64,000 bases of DNA from Anthoceros angustus (lineage: Eukaryota > Streptophyta > Anthocerotopsida > Anthocerotales > Anthocerotaceae), in contig MU008193.1 in assembly GCA_010909165.1 (NCBI GenBank), positions 420,376-484,375 on the forward strand, in the 5' to 3' direction. Each line of letters opens with the position of its first letter. Position 1 is the first letter of the stretch. Below the pieces are notes generated by a model that saw nothing but the letters and a program-made list of their open reading frames with translations, ran no database searches and was not told where the DNA came from. Position numbers and translations under genes: made by a program. Of this stretch, positions 47,110 to 56,602 are shown one piece after another.

Positions 47110-47384
47110 GCCTCCAAAAGTGTTACAAGACTTTTCTTGTAACACTTTATATGTTGCAACCTGTTGCAATCTTGAGAGAGGACAAAAGCGCCTCTCACTT
47201 CATCTCAACAAAATTGCAACACACTTGCAACATGGTTGCAACAAACACTCGGTTTGGTTTCCAAGCCAAAGTGTAACAAGCGGCCCAAAAGTGTTACATG
47301 ACCCCAAAATTGCAACATAAGTGTTACATCCAGGGGTCCAAATCTTAACATAAAGTGTAACATAGGCTGCCTTTTCTAGTAGGG
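47110..47384. repeat. 3' subterminal repeats and TIR of CACTA copy 2
   Basis: GTGTTACA, TTGCAACA and TGTAACAAG motifs recur at least ten times in 270 bp. They include a 13-bp-arm hairpin AAAGTGTTACAAG...CTTGTAACACTTT (47,117-47,148). The block ends with the TIR GGCTGCCTTTTCTAGTAGGG at 47,384. Similar motifs sit inside the left TIR. Confidence 0.85.
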
Positions 47385-47550
47385 AATGTTGGTCATTCGG
47401 ATGGGGAGGCTTTCATGCAGATTATGCCCTACAAAAGAAGTTGGCACAGTAGGTGAGGAGTGCCATTGAGGAGAATGTAGCTCTCCACATCCATGTGGGA
47501 GAGCTGACATTGGAGCAGAATGCCTATACGAGCAAGTGTGAGGACAGAGA

Positions 47551-47766
47551 ATGGCCCAAGGGGATTTACGACTTGGAGATGCAATACCAGAGGTTGGGGC
47601 CACTCTCCACAACAAGATTGTCAAGGCAAAGAATGAGTCAGTACGCCTCATCACGAGGAGGTTGTTGGGTCCCCATGATGACGACACGAAAGAGCTCATG
47701 AAGATAGAACCGGGGGACTTACACTTTGAAGATAGAAGAAGTACTAGTAGAGATGACTCCAAATGA
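47551..47766 (+). CDS. Unrecognised fragment beside the CACTA insertion, 71 residues
   Basis: The frame starts ATGGCCCAAGGG and contains ITRRLLGPHDDDTKELMKIE, which looks protein-like. A neighbouring frame upstream (47,453) carries HIHVGELTLEQNAYTSK, suggesting one gene fragment with a frameshift near 47,550. The downstream end overlaps a 98-bp tandem duplication. No family is recognised. Confidence 0.3.
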   Translation: MAQGDLRLGDAIPEVGATLHNKIVKAKNESVRLITRRLLGPHDDDTKELMKIEPGDLHFEDRRSTSRDDSK

Positions 47767-47913
47767 TCAGAGTGGGAGAAAGTTTCTGACGATAAAAGAG
47801 GACAACAAGAACAAGCTTACACTTTGAAGATAGAAGAAGTACTAGTGGAGATGACTCCAAATGATCAGAGTGGGAGAAAGTTTCTGACGATAAAAGAGGA
47901 CAACAAGAACAAG
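47718..47913. repeat. 98-bp tandem duplication, one mismatch
   Basis: Copies at 47,718-47,815 and 47,816-47,913 begin CTTACACTTTGAAGATAGAA and differ at a single base (TAGTAG against TAGTGG). The near identity marks a recent event. Confidence 0.95.
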
Positions 47914-49004
47914 GGGGCCTAAGTGGTGTCCCCACAGCCGAAGATTGTGTCTTGCATTGACCTTGATGACCTCGTCTTTTTTTCCAATATCTTCACGACA
48001 AATGCTATAACATATTGTCTCATTGTCATCCTACTTATTTATCATTACATTTCCACCACAACATCTAACAACACTAGATAGTATGTCCATCCTATATAAT
48101 GTATTCAAGAGTTGTATATATTCTTTCTTATTTATTTCAGTCAGATATATCCAACCGTCGTGGTTCCTCTCAATATCATAAGCAACTCAATTGAGTAGTT
48201 GTTTCCGAGGTGGAAGATTACGAGGATGATCGAAACTCAACCAACCACTTATAAGATCCAAGTGATGGTCACTCTTTTTGCATATAACCTTTATACACCC
48301 CTAGATATGAAAGGCCAAGTTTTGTTTTCTTGTAGTAGGTACTACATCGATGTATGGCCTTCACAATACTTAGTGCAACAGTGATAAAGTGCCGAAAGAG
48401 AACTTTCCATGGTTGGGGTCCAAATTGCAAGGCATTGAAACACCACTTGCTAGGCAGGGCCTTGCATGCCTTTGAAGGGATCTTAGAGCCAATCCACCAT
48501 CTTCGCGTGAATGAGTCAAGGGTCCAATTCAAAAAGAGGTCATCATTCATTGGTGATGACTCCCAAGTGATACTTGGGCCTTATGAATCTCATTCAAAGT
48601 GTAAGTTTCTTTAATTCCGATCCAACAAATATTTTATAAACTACATGTTTGGGTTCAGTAACAACAACGTCTGTTTAGAAAGGGGTTTCTCCTGAAACCC
48701 CTTTTTGCACACGGATGTGCCCGGACCCCTTTTTGCACTTGAAAAAATCCGCACTATAATTAGCCTTTTTGGTATTTCTCTGCAGACATGTCACCCGCAA
48801 CCTTTTGAATAATTGTTTTGATACACATTATTTGAGATTGTAGATTGCAAGTACGTGACAAAAACCTAAAGTCCCATTCTCGTTCGCCTTTTTCTTTCAA
48901 ACCGGACCACTTACTTATGCGCGCACCCATCTAAGCGGTCTCAACATCAATCATTGCGGTGTTGGACGATACTAAGCGTTTAGAGTTTTTAGGGCTTGCA
49001 ATTA

Positions 49005-49026
49005 GTGCGCAAACTTGTTTGCGCAC
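49005..49026. repeat. Perfect 22-bp palindrome
   Basis: GTGCGCAAAC then TT then GTTTGCGCAC reads the same on both strands. It lies inside the 1.57 kb TIR element. Nearby GTGCGCACTTGAGTGGGCC occurs twice exactly (49,171 and 49,587). Confidence 0.9.
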
Positions 49027-49499
49027 CAACCTTTCATTCATACTCAATCCTAAGACTATACTCTCGCTCTGAATTTTTACAGACTTTGTTTTCTTAGACA
49101 TTGGGACAATAATATCTTCGTTGACCTGATATTCTTGATCCACATGCGATGCGAGAATGAGAGTGGCATAGTGCGCACTTGAGTGGGCCATAAGCGTCTC
49201 AAGATTCAAAAGATGCAAAAGGTTCTCACTACTAGTTCAAAGTTTTAACCACTAGAAAAAGATGAGGGTTAAGTAAAGATAAGAACATATCCACATTAGG
49301 GAGGTGCACAAAAAGGTTGAAAAGCGTCGAAAGGAACCCTTTAAAACAACAAAATATCAAAACAAATACAAAATAATTCAAAAATTGTCAAAAATTTTAG
49401 GGCAAGTCTTGCCTCAAAAAAACTGGACTTTTGTGATTTTTTAGGGTTTTAAGGGTTTTTAGACTTTTGCTCTTTTTCTTTGGATGAACGAGGAATGCA

Positions 49500-49534
49500 C
49501 TAGGAGGCATGAACCATATGGGTTCATGCTCCTA
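49500..49534. repeat. Hairpin AGGAGGCATGAACC...GGTTCATGCTCCT
   Basis: The arms are 13-14 bp with one unpaired base around an ATATG loop, inside the TIR element. No terminator or gene is associated with it. Confidence 0.6.
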
Positions 49535-50240
49535 GGCCCTTCTTGACCTTGGGTGCGTGCACAGGCCTCCTGCCCAGTGCGGCACTGTGCGCACTTGAGT
49601 GGGCCCCCTGCCCCTGGTACATGCACTTGTTCACCATGGGCCCCCTACATGTTTGATGATAACCCGACTAGGTCATCACGAAAGAGATGGAAACAAGTAA
49701 AGGATAAAAGGGGATAGGGTGTTCTTCGTCGCATTAGGGCATAGGATAGATATATGAGGCGGTCTAGGTGAACCTCCTCCGATGTCTACTACTTGTTATT
49801 TTGTTGGGAGTTCCGGCACATCCTCAGACCTCAAAAAGGACATGTTTCCCCATTAGAAGATTATTTTTCGCGTTCTTTTTTGCACGGTCGTGCACAAGTT
49901 TGCGCATAAGCGTTGTTTAGACGCACTTATGCCGCCTAGCTGGTATACAAAACATACAAAACCACACAAAATGCGAAACTACGGACATGGCAAATTATGG
50001 AACAATGAGGTCACTAGCCCTTCATCACACCGACTAAATCGCCATGAACTGAGTACAAGGCGCCAATGCGGTGTAAATGACTCGACAGGAAGTGGTGCGG
50101 GATGAGAATGCGATGGATGAACACCTACAAAACCAACAAAACCAAACCAACGGTTTTGTGAAATAGGGTTGGGATTTTTTCCAAAACCCCTTTTGACAGG
50201 AGAAACCCCTTTCTAAACAGACGCTGTTTAACTTAAAGTA

Positions 50241-50600
50241 CTCTCGAGCCCATCTACCATCCAACTGCTATGTATGGATGTTTAATATACATTTGATGTA
50301 ATTATGCCTACTACAAAAAAACAAGCAACACGCAACATCACACTTCTATATATGCTATATATGGGGTTGTTTGTAATAATTATAGTTTCTACAACAAAAA
50401 CAAATAAGCTGACTTGGCATGTTCTCAGTGCATCTACCATCCAACTGCTATACATGGACGTTTGATATATATTTGATGTAATTATGTTCACCATAAAAAA
50501 TTAAGCAAGATTGAACCTTCTATATGTGCCAGTTATGGCCGTTTGTAATAATTATAGTATCTACTACAAAACAAAACAAGCTAACTCGGCATTCTATATG
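50241..50600. repeat. Tandem duplication, about 180-bp unit, two diverged copies
   Basis: CATCTACCATCCAACTGCTA occurs at 50,251 and 50,431. The copies continue with ATTTGATGTAATTATG and TTTGTAATAATTATAGT. The array lies between the TIR element and the TATA box of the RING-H2 gene, so it forms that gene's upstream region. Confidence 0.85.
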
Positions 50601-50623
50601 TAGGTAAGGTGTATCAAGGGTCT

Positions 50624-50630
50624 TATAAAA
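50624..50630 (+). promoter_or_regulatory. Candidate TATA box of the RING-H2 gene
   Basis: TATAAAA in the context TCTTATAAAAAGGGG lies about 220 bp before the ATG. The length fits a TATA promoter plus a roughly 190-nt 5' leader. There is no other comparable TATA motif immediately upstream. Confidence 0.5.
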
Positions 50631-50850
50631 AGGGGCCATCAATCATTGGGCTTTGCAAACTTGCGGTTGGTGAAGTTCTCATCCTCGCAGGGTTCCATCT
50701 CAAGAACATTTTACAATTGACTTACTTTGGACATTGAGAGGAACTAGCAAGCGTGGGTTGAATGTAAATATTTGAGAGAAATAAGGGAAATACATTAGGA
50801 AAAATTGAAATACAGTATAGAGTGTTAAGTCAGCAACGCTTTGAATCACA

Positions 50851-51105
50851 ATGGACATGGCAACTAGTAGGAGGGAAATAATATTCAATGCAGCTGAATA
50901 TGCTGTAAATGCAATGATCAACAAGTACGATGGCAATGAGACAGATTCTTGTAGCATTTGTCTTGATAATATTGAAAAAGATGAAGAGATCATCAAGATC
51001 AATGCATGTGGTCACATTTTCCACTACGAACAATGTTTTATGCCGTGGTTGAAAATGAATCTTACATGTCCGAATTGTAGGGGTAGAATACTTTATTCTA
51101 CTTAA
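50851..51105 (+). CDS. Small RING-H2 zinc-finger protein, 84 residues
   Basis: Single uninterrupted ORF from ATG in a good plant context (CACAATGGA) to TAA. Residues 1-33 are a short helix-prone lead. Residues 34-76 are a RING-H2: Cys34, Cys37, Cys53, His55, His58, Cys62, Cys73, Cys76, with Trp66 at the usual E2-contact position and Pro74 after Cys73. Such proteins are usually E3 ubiquitin ligases that bring an E2 to a substrate. There is no transmembrane segment and no substrate domain, so partners cannot be named. Oddity: three residues separate His58 and Cys62 where RING-H2 proteins normally have two, so activity is not assured. It is the clearest intact gene in the window. Its upstream region carries a TATA box and a 180-bp duplication. 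Confidence 0.8.
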   Translation: MDMATSRREIIFNAAEYAVNAMINKYDGNETDSCSICLDNIEKDEEIIKINACGHIFHYEQCFMPWLKMNLTCPNCRGRILYST

Positions 51106-51150
51106 GTACAAACAATAGAACATCACCAACTATCATTTCATGAGGGAGTA

Positions 51151-51372
51151 ATGTCTATAGCCTTTGAAAATGGAATAATCTACCTTCACGGATTTGGAGG
51201 ACCGCCTTTATCTCTATCTTTATCCGAAACCTCACAAATATCACGGATAGAGTTCTTTGGTGGACTCTTAGGCTTACCTTTGGCACATGAGGTGCTTATG
51301 TTTCAGACTGTGGATGATGGCCCACATAGGAGGACATATATGTTGAAATGTAGTTTCTTCGAAGATTCGTAG
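51151..51372 (+). CDS. Unrecognised short ORF downstream of the RING-H2 gene
   Basis: ATG-initiated, 73 residues, with FFGGLLGLPLAHEVLMFQTV at residues 35-54 and a run of LSLSLSE. It begins 45 bp after the RING stop codon. It may be 3' UTR or an old exon. The last part is tandemly duplicated at 51,371-51,470 with substitutions, so selection on it is doubtful. Confidence 0.3.
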   Translation: MSIAFENGIIYLHGFGGPPLSLSLSETSQISRIEFFGGLLGLPLAHEVLMFQTVDDGPHRRTYMLKCSFFEDS

Positions 51373-51470
51373 GCTTACCATTGGCAAATGAGATGCTTGT
51401 GTCTCAAATGGTGAATGATCACCTGAAGAGGAGGATACATAAATTCATATATTTCATCTAGAGATAACAC
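51270..51470. repeat. 101-bp diverged tandem duplication
   Basis: AGGCTTACCTTTGGCACATG (51,270) and AGGCTTACCATTGGCAAATG (51,371) start two copies that continue to match through GGAGGA(C/T)ACATA. Confidence 0.8.
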
Positions 51471-51561
51471 ACAGAAGGAGATGAGGTGATGTCTTGCCCT
51501 AATGACACTCATAATTACGGCTCCTAAAGCTCCTAAGCTGTAGTTAGGGAATTATTTTATC

Positions 51562-51692
51562 TCACACCTATGTATCTATGTACATACCTATGTACCTATG
51601 TACCTAGTTGTTATATTTCAGTCCCATGATGATCATACGTCCTTCGTGGAGTTAAAAAGAATTTCTTGTTTCTTCTTCTTCTTCTTCTTCGC
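51562..51692. repeat. ATGTACCT repeats and (TTC)n microsatellite
   Basis: CTATGTATCTATGTACATAC followed by CTATGTACCT repeats lies at about 51,566-51,604. TTCTTCTTCTTCTTCTTC lies at about 51,670-51,690. The AT-rich leader followed by a TTC run resembles some LTR 3' ends, but no primer-binding site follows. Confidence 0.6.
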
Positions 51693-51823
51693 ACCCTTGG
51701 CTAACGACGAGGGATCGGTGAATTAGTGGGATGGCATAACCAAGCTTGGCGCCACAATCTTATGGTACTTTTGTAATCTGTTGTAACATGTCAACATGGA
51801 GGTTTGATCGTGAAGTGAGGGAT

Positions 51824-51975
51824 TCGGAATAGGCTAAATAAATACCTAGCAATAAAACTTACGACCATTAGTTCACAAGGGCCCATTGGAGGGGATTCCG
51901 GAATAGTCTAAATAGCCCTAGCTTAAATAGAAACTTACCAGCCATTAGTTCACAAGAGCCCATTGGTATTCCCCT
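51824..51975. repeat. Tandem duplication, about 75 bp
   Basis: GATTCGGAATAGGCTAAATA..CCATTAGTTCACAAGGGCCC and GATTCCGGAATAGTCTAAAT..CCATTAGTTCACAAGAGCCC are adjacent imperfect copies. No gene is recognised in 51,480-52,400. Confidence 0.75.
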
Positions 51976-52400
51976 CGCTTGCCTTTTTCCTTAACTCATA
52001 CTTTGAATAAAATCCAAAGTTTTCCTTAAAAAAATCATAACAATTACATGACCACCCTGAGGAAATGAAGTCTCCAAGCTTTCTACTTCGAGAGGAGACA
52101 ATCTTCAGAAAGATTAGGGTTATGTACCAGTTCGGCTGGCCGCATATGCGTACTCGGCACGTTGCTCATAATAGCAACTTGCTGCCAGCCAGAAAGCAGT
52201 TGGGCCGTATTTGGATCGATTAGATGCATGGTATCGTAGTGCATGTGCTTGTCATCCCCTGTGACACTCTCAGACGCAGAAAGAGCGAGCCCATACAAAG
52301 AAGAACCAATGGGATCTTTCGGGGCACGCAACCTCGTAGTGTCACCAACTCGATAACCGGCTTCACCTTCGAGTAGGAGCAGGAGCAGGTGGACGACTAC

Positions 52401-52740
52401 ATCCTAAAACCTGAGACTTGGGGCGGCGGTGAGTGTGCACCGAAGATTCCTGAGGGCATTCCCTACATCCTAAGGCACAAAGACTTGGGGCAGCAGAAGA
52501 CGTGCACCAAAGATTCCTGAGGGCATTCCCTACATCCTAAGGCACAAAGACTTGGGGCGGAAGGCGTGCAGAGATTCTGAGGGCATTCCCTACATCCTAA
52601 GGCACAAAGACTTGGGGCGTGAGAGAGGCCAGTGATGCCTTGAAGATTCTGAGGCATTCCCTACATCCTAAGGCACAAGGGCAGGCAGCGTAAGAGCAGT
52701 GAGTGCGCTTGCCGAAGATTCCTGAGGGCATTCCAAAGCA
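52401..52740. repeat. Minisatellite, 60-73 bp unit, five copies
   Basis: TGAGGGCATTCCCTACATCC (with slight variants) recurs at 52,451, 52,518, 52,578, 52,650 and 52,723. Three of the copies continue TAAGGCACAAAGACTTGGGGC, and the spacers vary in length. The frame is not kept between units, so it is probably non-coding. Confidence 0.85.
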
Positions 52741-54260
52741 TCCATCCACCGCCGATGCGCTACGTCAATCACCTACACAAGGTGATTGGCGTGGTGGATA
52801 GGTTGAAGGAAGACATGTAAAGAAACTTCTCCATGCTTCACTCCTGCAAGCACGGGGCTGCTAAGCCACCAGGAATGCGACACCCAAAAGGACAAATCCA
52901 GAATGCTCAGTGTAGCACCACCCTCGGCACGAAATTGGAGGGTTCTCCCGAACAAATCTTGGGCACTAGTGGCAGCTGCGTGGTGCTCGACTACCTTGCT
53001 GGAATGCCTACCCTGTCAATTTACCAACTAGTGTATGAGATGCTGGAGTATATATTTGGAAGTGAGGCGTCCGCTTGGGAGAACAGTGGGGCGAAACATT
53101 CAACACCATAATACACTATTAACAAAAAATAAATAAAAAAGACCAAAATATACTTCATTGATAAACAATGAAAATAGATATTATTTAATTATTTTAGCTA
53201 ATTGTTAAATTATATAATTATGAAATAAGTAAGCTTTACTATATATATATATAATATATAGTTCTATCATCTAAATGATACCTAAAGATATATAGAAGAC
53301 GACAAGACAACACAAACAAGCAGATGACTTACCATATATGTCATACATGGATGGAAGTGCTACACCTAACCATGCATATACCCATATGGAACCTTCCAAG
53401 GAAGCTTAGGGGAAACCTCATGAGCCTCACATATATATAGGCCTGGAGCAATTGATCTCTCGATCACAAGTAATCAAAACAATTTATATTGTCGGAAGCT
53501 AGGATGCGGACGCCCTCCAAGTATTGCATGTTTTCTAGTGGAGTCGTGGTGGGTGAGGTGATGATCATGAGGTGAGGTGCCTTTTGCACTCATGGGGGGA
53601 GGCACCTCCGCTTGCATGTCTCGAGACCCAACTTGTGAAATAGCCACACTTTTTCACTCAGTCGAGACCCAACATGAGAGCTACACCTCGAGCCCAGTTT
53701 AGGCTTGGGGGCCGCGACATGGACCTCAAATCCACCTGACGGTGAGAAAGGCGTGGATGGTGAGGGCTGCGAATGGCAGAGGATGAGGGTCAGGCCTAGG
53801 CGATGGCTGGTTGTGGCAGGGGTGGCCCTAGGCAATGGAGGTAGGGATGTGGAGACCCTATATATACATCTGGTGGTGGCTTAAACATTGGGACCATGGG
53901 GCCTTGGCCCGAACCTGCAACTCTGCTTTCTTTGAGGGGCATGCTTGGTTTTTGCTAGTCACCAGCCTAGGTGGTGAACAGCAAGGCAGGCGGGCTGGGT
54001 GATGGGCGCCTGTCTGTGACAAGCAATGGCCTGTTGAAGGCCTAGCCACGACGACAGTCGGTACAGTGTTCTTCCCACCCTCACATATGGCGGGCAGGCT
54101 CGATGCTGTTCACTGCCATGACATGAGCTTGGCTCGTAGTGCAGATGTGGAGGGTGGCTCGCTGTGTTCCTCATGCTCTCCATTTGACATAACTGTGGTC
54201 CATGCTCCTCATGCTCTCCATGTCATACATGTTCTCCATGTGTCTCGTGCTCACCAAGTG
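52741..54260. other. No convincing gene
   Basis: 52,833-53,111 is a 92-residue ORF with no recognised domain. 53,120-53,290 is very AT-rich with a TATATATATATAATATATAG run near 53,245. 53,590-54,060 has G-rich frames with no family match. Confidence 0.4.
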
Positions 54261-54723
54261 TCTAAGAATTGTCTTGTGTGTGCAAGGGAAATTCCTCTAG
54301 GTCCAGATGTGAGGAGCTTGAAGAAAGTGAGGAGGCCAGAGCTGTGGAAGACAATGATCAGGAGGGGAGCTCTGGGCACTCATCTGGTGACAATGACGAG
54401 ATTGCAAGCGAGGTGGAAGCGAGCTCACAGGAATGTGGCCCAGCCGTGGCAAATCCGTGGAATCCAAGGAGGCCGTGAGCGGGCAGAAAGGAGAAAGGAG
54501 CGCGGCAGTGGCGAAAGAGCACTTCTGGAGGGAATATGGGAGAAGCAAAAGAGCCCATGGCAAGATGGACATAGAGGGCGGCTGATGGTAGCCTCCATTG
54601 TGTTGGGGTGGACGTCAAAGATCTGGGGTTCGCAAATGGACTGAGGAACAGGTTGGGGAATGAGGAGGTGGAGAAGCTTTTTGGCCCCCCTAGAACTGTT
54701 TGGTTGAGATTCACACTCGAGTG

Positions 54724-54900
54724 TTGAACAATGTGCAAGAAGAAGAATTTTATCATAGTCTATTGGGACAAAATTGCTATCAGGCGACTTGGTACTTAAT
54801 AATTTGTACCTTGAACAATGTGGAAGAAGAAGAAGAATTTTATTATAGTCTAATGGGACAAAATTGCCATCATGGGACTTGGTACTTAACAACTTGTACC
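54724..54900. repeat. 87-90 bp tandem duplication
   Basis: TTGAACAATGTGCAAGAAGA (54,724) and TTGAACAATGTGGAAGAAGA (54,811) start two adjacent copies ending near TTGGTACTTAA..ACTTGTACC. The duplication lies within the multi-exon pseudogene. Confidence 0.9.
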
Positions 54901-55318
54901 ACCTTTTTGAGTGCTCCTTGCACTTTTGGCGGGCATCCACTCCTTTTAGGCAACCCATGTTCACCATGCTTTGGCTTATCTTGGCAATTTTTCGAATGAG
55001 TTGTTGAGCAGCACCATGTACACCCTAGTGATTCTTTGTGTTTCTCCTCCACTTGGCTGCCATCCTTGGCGACCACCTGATCCATATAGCTGGGGAGTTG
55101 ACAAATGTAAATCTGCAACTTGATAAGGTGGATGCCACTGCAAAGGAGGTAAAGAAGGCATTGACCAGTGAAAAACAGAGGCTTAGGGAGGTGGCGTTCG
55201 ACATTCGCAAGTGTTCCCAAGGAATAGAGATGGTGCAAAAGAGCATTGAAGAGGACGAGTCTCAGACTTTTGAGGACATTTAAGGGCACAGATCCCTGAT
55301 CAGCCACCTTTCGGGCCA

Positions 55319-55383
55319 GCTTCAAGCCTTGTATGCTCTGGAGAAGAGCCTGTACCTGGTATAGAGCATACAAGGCTTGAAGC
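55319..55383. repeat. Perfect 21-bp inverted repeat with 23-nt loop
   Basis: GCTTCAAGCCTTGTATGCTC plus T (55,319-55,339) is exactly complementary to 55,363-55,383. It lies where the coiled-coil frame of the pseudogene ends, so the inversion itself may have broken the gene. A transcript would fold into a 21-bp stem. Confidence 0.92.
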
Positions 55384-55635
55384 ATCAAAACTCCTCAACC
55401 CCGCGCGAGTCTGCCGGGTTGAGGAAACTAACAGGAGGAAAGTGCTGCCAACGAGGCTTCAACAACGAGGCTGTTGTCCACCGTAAGGAACGGATGTTCA
55501 ACATCCTCAAGTCCCTTGCAGCAGTTATGGATGTTGAAGTGGAGGGGAAGCTGGTCGCACTAACTTTCTTCCAGCGCCCTTTGAGCGGACGATAGGGCCA
55601 ACCATTGCTGTGAATGCTTGCCCTATATGCGCTAG

Positions 55636-55719
55636 GTATTCTTTTGGTGTATTGTGCAGATATGTTTACTTGTCTGCCTGGTGTCTGCCTTGTTTCTCAT
55701 TGAGTGCGTGTTATTGCAG
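55636..55719 (+). other. Intron inside the RING-like exon pair
   Basis: Donor GCTAG|GTATTC and acceptor TTATTGCAG|G. Removal joins Cys-Pro-Ile-Cys to the downstream Cys-Gly-His-Met-Tyr-His block in phase, restoring RING-like spacing that neither side shows alone. Confidence 0.7.
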
Positions 55720-56602
55720 GTGGGTTGGTTGCAATGAGCAGGTTTTGCTCTCATGTGGGCATATGTACCATGAATTTTGCCGCTTTTCTCATTTGCAGAC
55801 CAACAAGACATGTGCCCTTGAAGACTGTAGCATGGATGTGGACACTCGATGGTATGTCACAAAAGGCTGGGACCTTCCACAACGAACAATACTGGAGGCA
55901 TGGTGCAGTGAACAGCTCAAGGAGTGGAAGTCCGAGTACCTTGAGCTATTAAAGGATCCGGATGCATTGCTCACCTGCCTTGAGAAGCTGCGCCGAAGCC
56001 ACCACCAGGACATATGTGCAGCAGCATCTCCAGGTGTGGGCAGAGGGGTGTGGGCAGAGGAACGGGGTTTTCCCTTTGCCTTGTGTTACTTTCCCTCCAT
56101 AGCTAATGCTATCATCGTGTTTTTCTGCAGCTTACTACGATAAGCTGCCTTCAGTGTCAAGTGCCAGTCGCCGTGTTCCCATTCGGAACACGACGACTTT
56201 CTTTGCCACCCCTAGCGACGGCTCTTACGGCTCAGGTTTTGGCGAACCGGGTCAGGTCATAGAGGGGGGTGCTTGGACCAACACCAACACAAGGGGGGCA
56301 ATTTGGTGTAGGCCTAGGGGAGATTGCAACAGCAGAATTGCAGGAGAAAGACAACACACAGGCATCAGGAGGATCACAGAAGGGCCCAGTGGCTGTGGAA
56401 CAAGATGCAGTGTGTGTGTGGGGGGCGGGGAGGGAAGGGGGAGGGTAGATCATTTGGTCCATGGAGGTGATGACATGGTGGGCATATTGGTGGACGACAT
56501 CCAATCCTTGAACACAGTCCTTTTGATGACTTTTCACCTGATGCTGAAGTTTTGGACAACTTTGCAACAATGTCCACACTTGAGTAGGCGAAGGCCACAC
56601 CT

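Larger units (their letters stand above)
33117..47384 (+). mobile_element. CACTA transposon copy 2, complete ends, 14.27 kb
   Basis: The left end CCCTACTAGAAAAGGCAGCC (33,117) is matched by its reverse complement at 47,384. The element is flanked by AAT at 33,114-33,116 and 47,385-47,387, which is the 3-bp duplication expected of the CACTA superfamily. Inside are subterminal TGTTACA/TTGCAAC repeats at both ends, a C-rich 5' arm with the antisense conserved ORF, a 285-bp tandem repeat, TNP2-type transposase remnants and a G-rich 3' arm. Transposase is broken, so the element is no longer autonomous. It inserted into the 5' part of the Crypton-like gene at 30.8-33.1 kb. Confidence 0.92.
48663..50228. 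mobile_element. Non-autonomous TIR element, 1,566 bp, 32-bp TIRs, TAAC flanks
   Basis: The left end AACAACGTCTGTTTAGAAAG (48,663) continues to 48,694. It matches the reverse complement of the right end (50,197-50,228) over 32 bp with one mismatch. Direct TAAC lies immediately outside both ends (48,659-48,662; 50,229-50,232). If the duplication is really TAA, a PIF/Harbinger origin fits; a 4-bp duplication would not. The interior has no transposase. It contains a 95-codon minus-strand frame (48,931-49,218, unrecognised), a 22-bp palindrome and a repeated 19-bp motif. A diverged lone end of the same family is at 28,953-28,996. Confidence 0.85.

Noticed and set aside
51660-51760. Possible LTR 3' end followed by a primer-binding site (TTC run, then GGCGCCA)
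   Set aside because: No matching upstream LTR, no TG..CA boundaries and no good tRNA complementarity.
54870-55388. 172-codon minus-strand frame with Leu-rich start
   Set aside because: It overlaps the plus-strand coiled-coil segment and runs through the inverted repeat. The plus strand has the better supported exon structure.
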